A DNA stretch of 64,000 bases from an uncultured Maribacter sp. Lineage in GTDB: Bacteria; Bacteroidota; Bacteroidia; Flavobacteriales; Flavobacteriaceae. Position 1 is the first letter of the stretch. The number at the start of each line of letters is the position of its first letter. The notes below the pieces were generated by a model, which saw only the letters and a program-made list of their open reading frames with translations, was not told the DNA's origin and did no database searches. The stretch is taken from the NCBI GenBank assembly GCA_947504045.1, contig CANNFY010000001.1:1178001-1242000 (forward strand). The letters run 5' to 3'. The position numbers and the translations under genes were made by a program. Positions 62,314 to 64,000 of the stretch are shown here, piece after piece.

Positions 62314-63294
62314 TTATAAAACCAATAAATTACACCCTCTAATATCTGAGTGGTCAAAACGGCCAAGAATTTCAAAACTATTATTTGCATAAACTTTGCC
62401 TAAATCTTGTGTAGCTATAAAAGAACAAGAATTTACATTGGCAAGATCTATAACATTAATACCACCAGTTTTTCCATAGTTTTGTAGTGTTAATGGATCT
62501 TCCGGATCTCTTGTTAGAATTTTCATCCAAGGAGGACAATTAAAAATACCATTTCCTTTAGAGTAGGCTTGCGATAATAACTCTGTCATGCCATATTCCG
62601 AATGAATTTCAGAAACACCAAATCCATTTTTTAAGGTATGGTGTAGTTCTTCTCTAATCATTTCTTTACGTCTACCTTTCATGCCGCCAGTTTCCATTAT
62701 TATGGTGTTTTTTAGCTTTAGTTTTTTGGTTTCTACTAAATCTAATAAAGCAAAAGAAACCCCTATTAAAAGTGTTTTGGTAGCAGATTGTTGTACTTCT
62801 TTTAAGGTATTTAGAAGGGCATCTATATTATTTAAAAAAAAGCCACTTTTAGTATGGTTACTTTTCTTTATCAAATCATTTGCCATATATATTAAAGAAG
62901 AGCCTTTGCGCTCTAAATACGAAGGTAATAGTGCTAAAACACAATATTCTTCTATAGAACCATAAAAGTGTTTAAAAGCCTTTAAATAGCTTTTTTCATA
63001 AAGATTAATATCTGTAACATAATGTTTACTAGTTACAGAGCCAGTGGTACCACTACTGGTAAAAATGGCAGATGCTTTTTGTGGTCCAGAAACTATATTT
63101 TTAGATTTAAAAAAATCTATGGGTAGAAAAGGTATTTCTTGTACATTGGAAACGTTGGAAACATTTTTTCCTAAATGATTGCAAAATTCTTGATACACCA
63201 AATTTGTTTTAAATTGATGTTTAAAAATTTGTAATGCCATGGCATTAAAATCTTCTTCAGAATTAATTGCGAAAATTGAATTTGTATCTGTCAT
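62314..63294 (-). CDS. LuxE/PaaK-like acyl-protein synthetase or acyltransferase
   Basis: 326 residues. The adenylate-forming fold is seen in AIFTSSGTTGSVTSKH (about 80-95), and later SEYGMTEL resembles the PaaK/LuxE motif. It should activate a carboxylic acid with ATP. No luciferase or phenylacetate genes are nearby, so the substrate is unknown. It is divergent from nothing nearby and precedes tyrS convergently. Confidence 0.8.
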   Translation of the reverse strand: MTDTNSIFAINSEEDFNAMALQIFKHQFKTNLVYQEFCNHLGKNVSNVSNVQEIPFLPIDFFKSKNIVSGPQKASAIFTSSGTTGSVTSKHYVTDINLYEKSYLKAFKHFYGSIEEYCVLALLPSYLERKGSSLIYMANDLIKKSNHTKSGFFLNNIDALLNTLKEVQQSATKTLLIGVSFALLDLVETKKLKLKNTIIMETGGMKGRRKEMIREELHHTLKNGFGVSEIHSEYGMTELLSQAYSKGNGIFNCPPWMKILTRDPEDPLTLQNYGKTGGINVIDLANVNSCSFIATQDLGKVYANNSFEILGRFDHSDIRGCNLLVL

Positions 63295-63352
63295 TTGCTA
63301 GCACAAAAATAGCAAAAAGACAAGGTTTAAATAGTTGTAGTGGAATAGAAAT

Positions 63353-63679
63353 TTATTTTACAACTAATTTTCTAGTAATAGATTTTTTGTCTTCTATAAC
63401 GGTTACCACATAAACCCCTGATACTAATTTAGAAACATCTAAGTTTTTATTGTAAATACGGTTTGTTAGTACAACCTCTCCAAAAACATCATAAATTAAA
63501 ACTTCTTTTTCTTTATTGTTTTTGGTAGTAATATGCACTAGTCCGTTAGAAACCGGATTGGGGTATAGTTTAAAATCTGCAATTTCAGTACTAGCGGTAT
63601 TTGTAAAAGCGCTTGTATTATCCTGAGCAGAAATAGTATAGGAAACTACTAAAAGTAGGATGAAGTAGATTTTTTTCAT
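63353..63679 (-). CDS. very short T9SS type A cargo protein
   Basis: 108 residues. A signal peptide (about 1-18, ending SAQ) is followed by about 15 residues of linker and then almost at once the type A sorting domain starting DFKLYPNPVSNGLVHI and ending RKLVVK. There is no room for a normal passenger domain. It is either a minimal secreted peptide or a decayed cargo gene. The next gene upstream on the same strand ends in a similar domain. Confidence 0.75.
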   Translation of the reverse strand: MKKIYFILLLVVSYTISAQDNTSAFTNTASTEIADFKLYPNPVSNGLVHITTKNNKEKEVLIYDVFGEVVLTNRIYNKNLDVSKLVSGVYVVTVIEDKKSITRKLVVK

Positions 63680-63833
63680 AAATATTGATTTGGGGTCAAC
63701 ATTATAAAGGTATACTATTGTTATATTGGTATTTGTAAAATGTTGTGAATTGCAAAAAATTGTATGTCAATAAATTACACTGCGTATTTCATCGATTTTA
63801 TTTGCAAAATAACGATAGAGAAGTAAGGGTTGT

Positions 63834-64000
63834 TATTTAACAATAAGCTTTCTAGTGGCAACTTTGTTTTTTTCAAAAACACGAAGTACGTATACTCCAG
63901 CATCAATATTACTTAAGTTAAGTTGTTTGCCTAAAATGGTAGTTTTAACTATTTGTGTTCCAAAAACATCAAAAATCAATATTTTTTTTGGAGCATTTTC
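63834..64000 (-). CDS. C-terminal end of a second T9SS type A cargo protein (partial)
   Basis: About 55 residues reach the right edge. They form the end of a type A sorting domain: KKILIFDVFG, then a middle strand pair, and the final VATRKLIVK before the stop. The body lies outside the window. The 154-base gap to the short cargo gene holds its promoter. Confidence 0.8.

Noticed and set aside
1-64000. tRNA, rRNA, CRISPR, insertion sequence or prophage
   Set aside because: I looked through every gap longer than about 75 bases and saw no cloverleaf, array, transposase or phage gene. A tRNA search tool could still find one I missed.

Overview
The window is a stretch of a Flavobacteriaceae-like (Bacteroidota) chromosome. 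Several things point that way: an AT-rich sequence, A-rich ribosome-binding regions without strong Shine-Dalgarno sites, and repeated -7 promoter elements of the form TAnnTTTG. It also carries gliding genes (gldE, gldD), Type IX secretion cargo domains of both type A and type B, a TonB-dependent receptor, and many lipoproteins with a Bacteroidota lipobox. Almost all of it looks like vertically inherited core genome. I see no phage, insertion sequence, CRISPR array, rRNA or tRNA gene.

Layout. 1-10.2 kb holds a biotin cluster (bioF, a DUF2007 gene, bioD, bioA, a C-H-H beta-ketoacyl synthase and bioB), interleaved with a GT39 membrane glycosyltransferase and an NfeD/flotillin pair. 10.3-16.5 kb holds recX, an RNase E/G, a 29-residue AURKAIP1/COX24-like peptide, an HU-like protein, and the run mutY-ssb-gldE-gldD. 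16.5-22.3 kb holds two small lipoproteins, a tandem pair of EamA transporters, rplU-rpmA (L21 with a helix-hairpin-helix tail) and ahcY.

22.3-30 kb is the most coherent system in the window, a predicted thiamine uptake and activation module. It combines a YkoF-like thiamine-binding protein, a PnuC/PnuT permease, a NadR-like kinase and a DUF4301 protein in one tight operon, followed by a TPP riboswitch in front of a TonB-dependent receptor. A phosphopantetheinyl transferase precedes it. 30-41.4 kb holds greA, a Lys-rich histone-like protein, a HIT protein, an orphan histidine kinase, a DUF3127 protein with an SSB-like acidic tail, aat, tag, a thioredoxin-like protein, a phytase-like lipoprotein, and a minus-strand ftsX-DUF3098-uppP-truB operon.

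41.4-64 kb holds a large T9SS type B cargo protein, a UbiA-family prenyltransferase, leuS, a SemiSWEET, and ald. A zinc metallopeptidase follows, then an Lrp/AsnC regulator beside a saccharopine-dehydrogenase-like gene with a perfect inverted repeat in its promoter. The rest is pckA, hemD-DUF4271-GT39, a GT2 polyprenol-phosphate mannosyltransferase followed by dihydroorotase and a DUF4296 lipoprotein, an SDR, tyrS, a LuxE-like acyltransferase and two T9SS type A cargo genes, the second cut by the window edge.

Convergent gene pairs are usually separated by strong hairpin terminators. Protein functions are called from family motifs read by eye; no database search was run.
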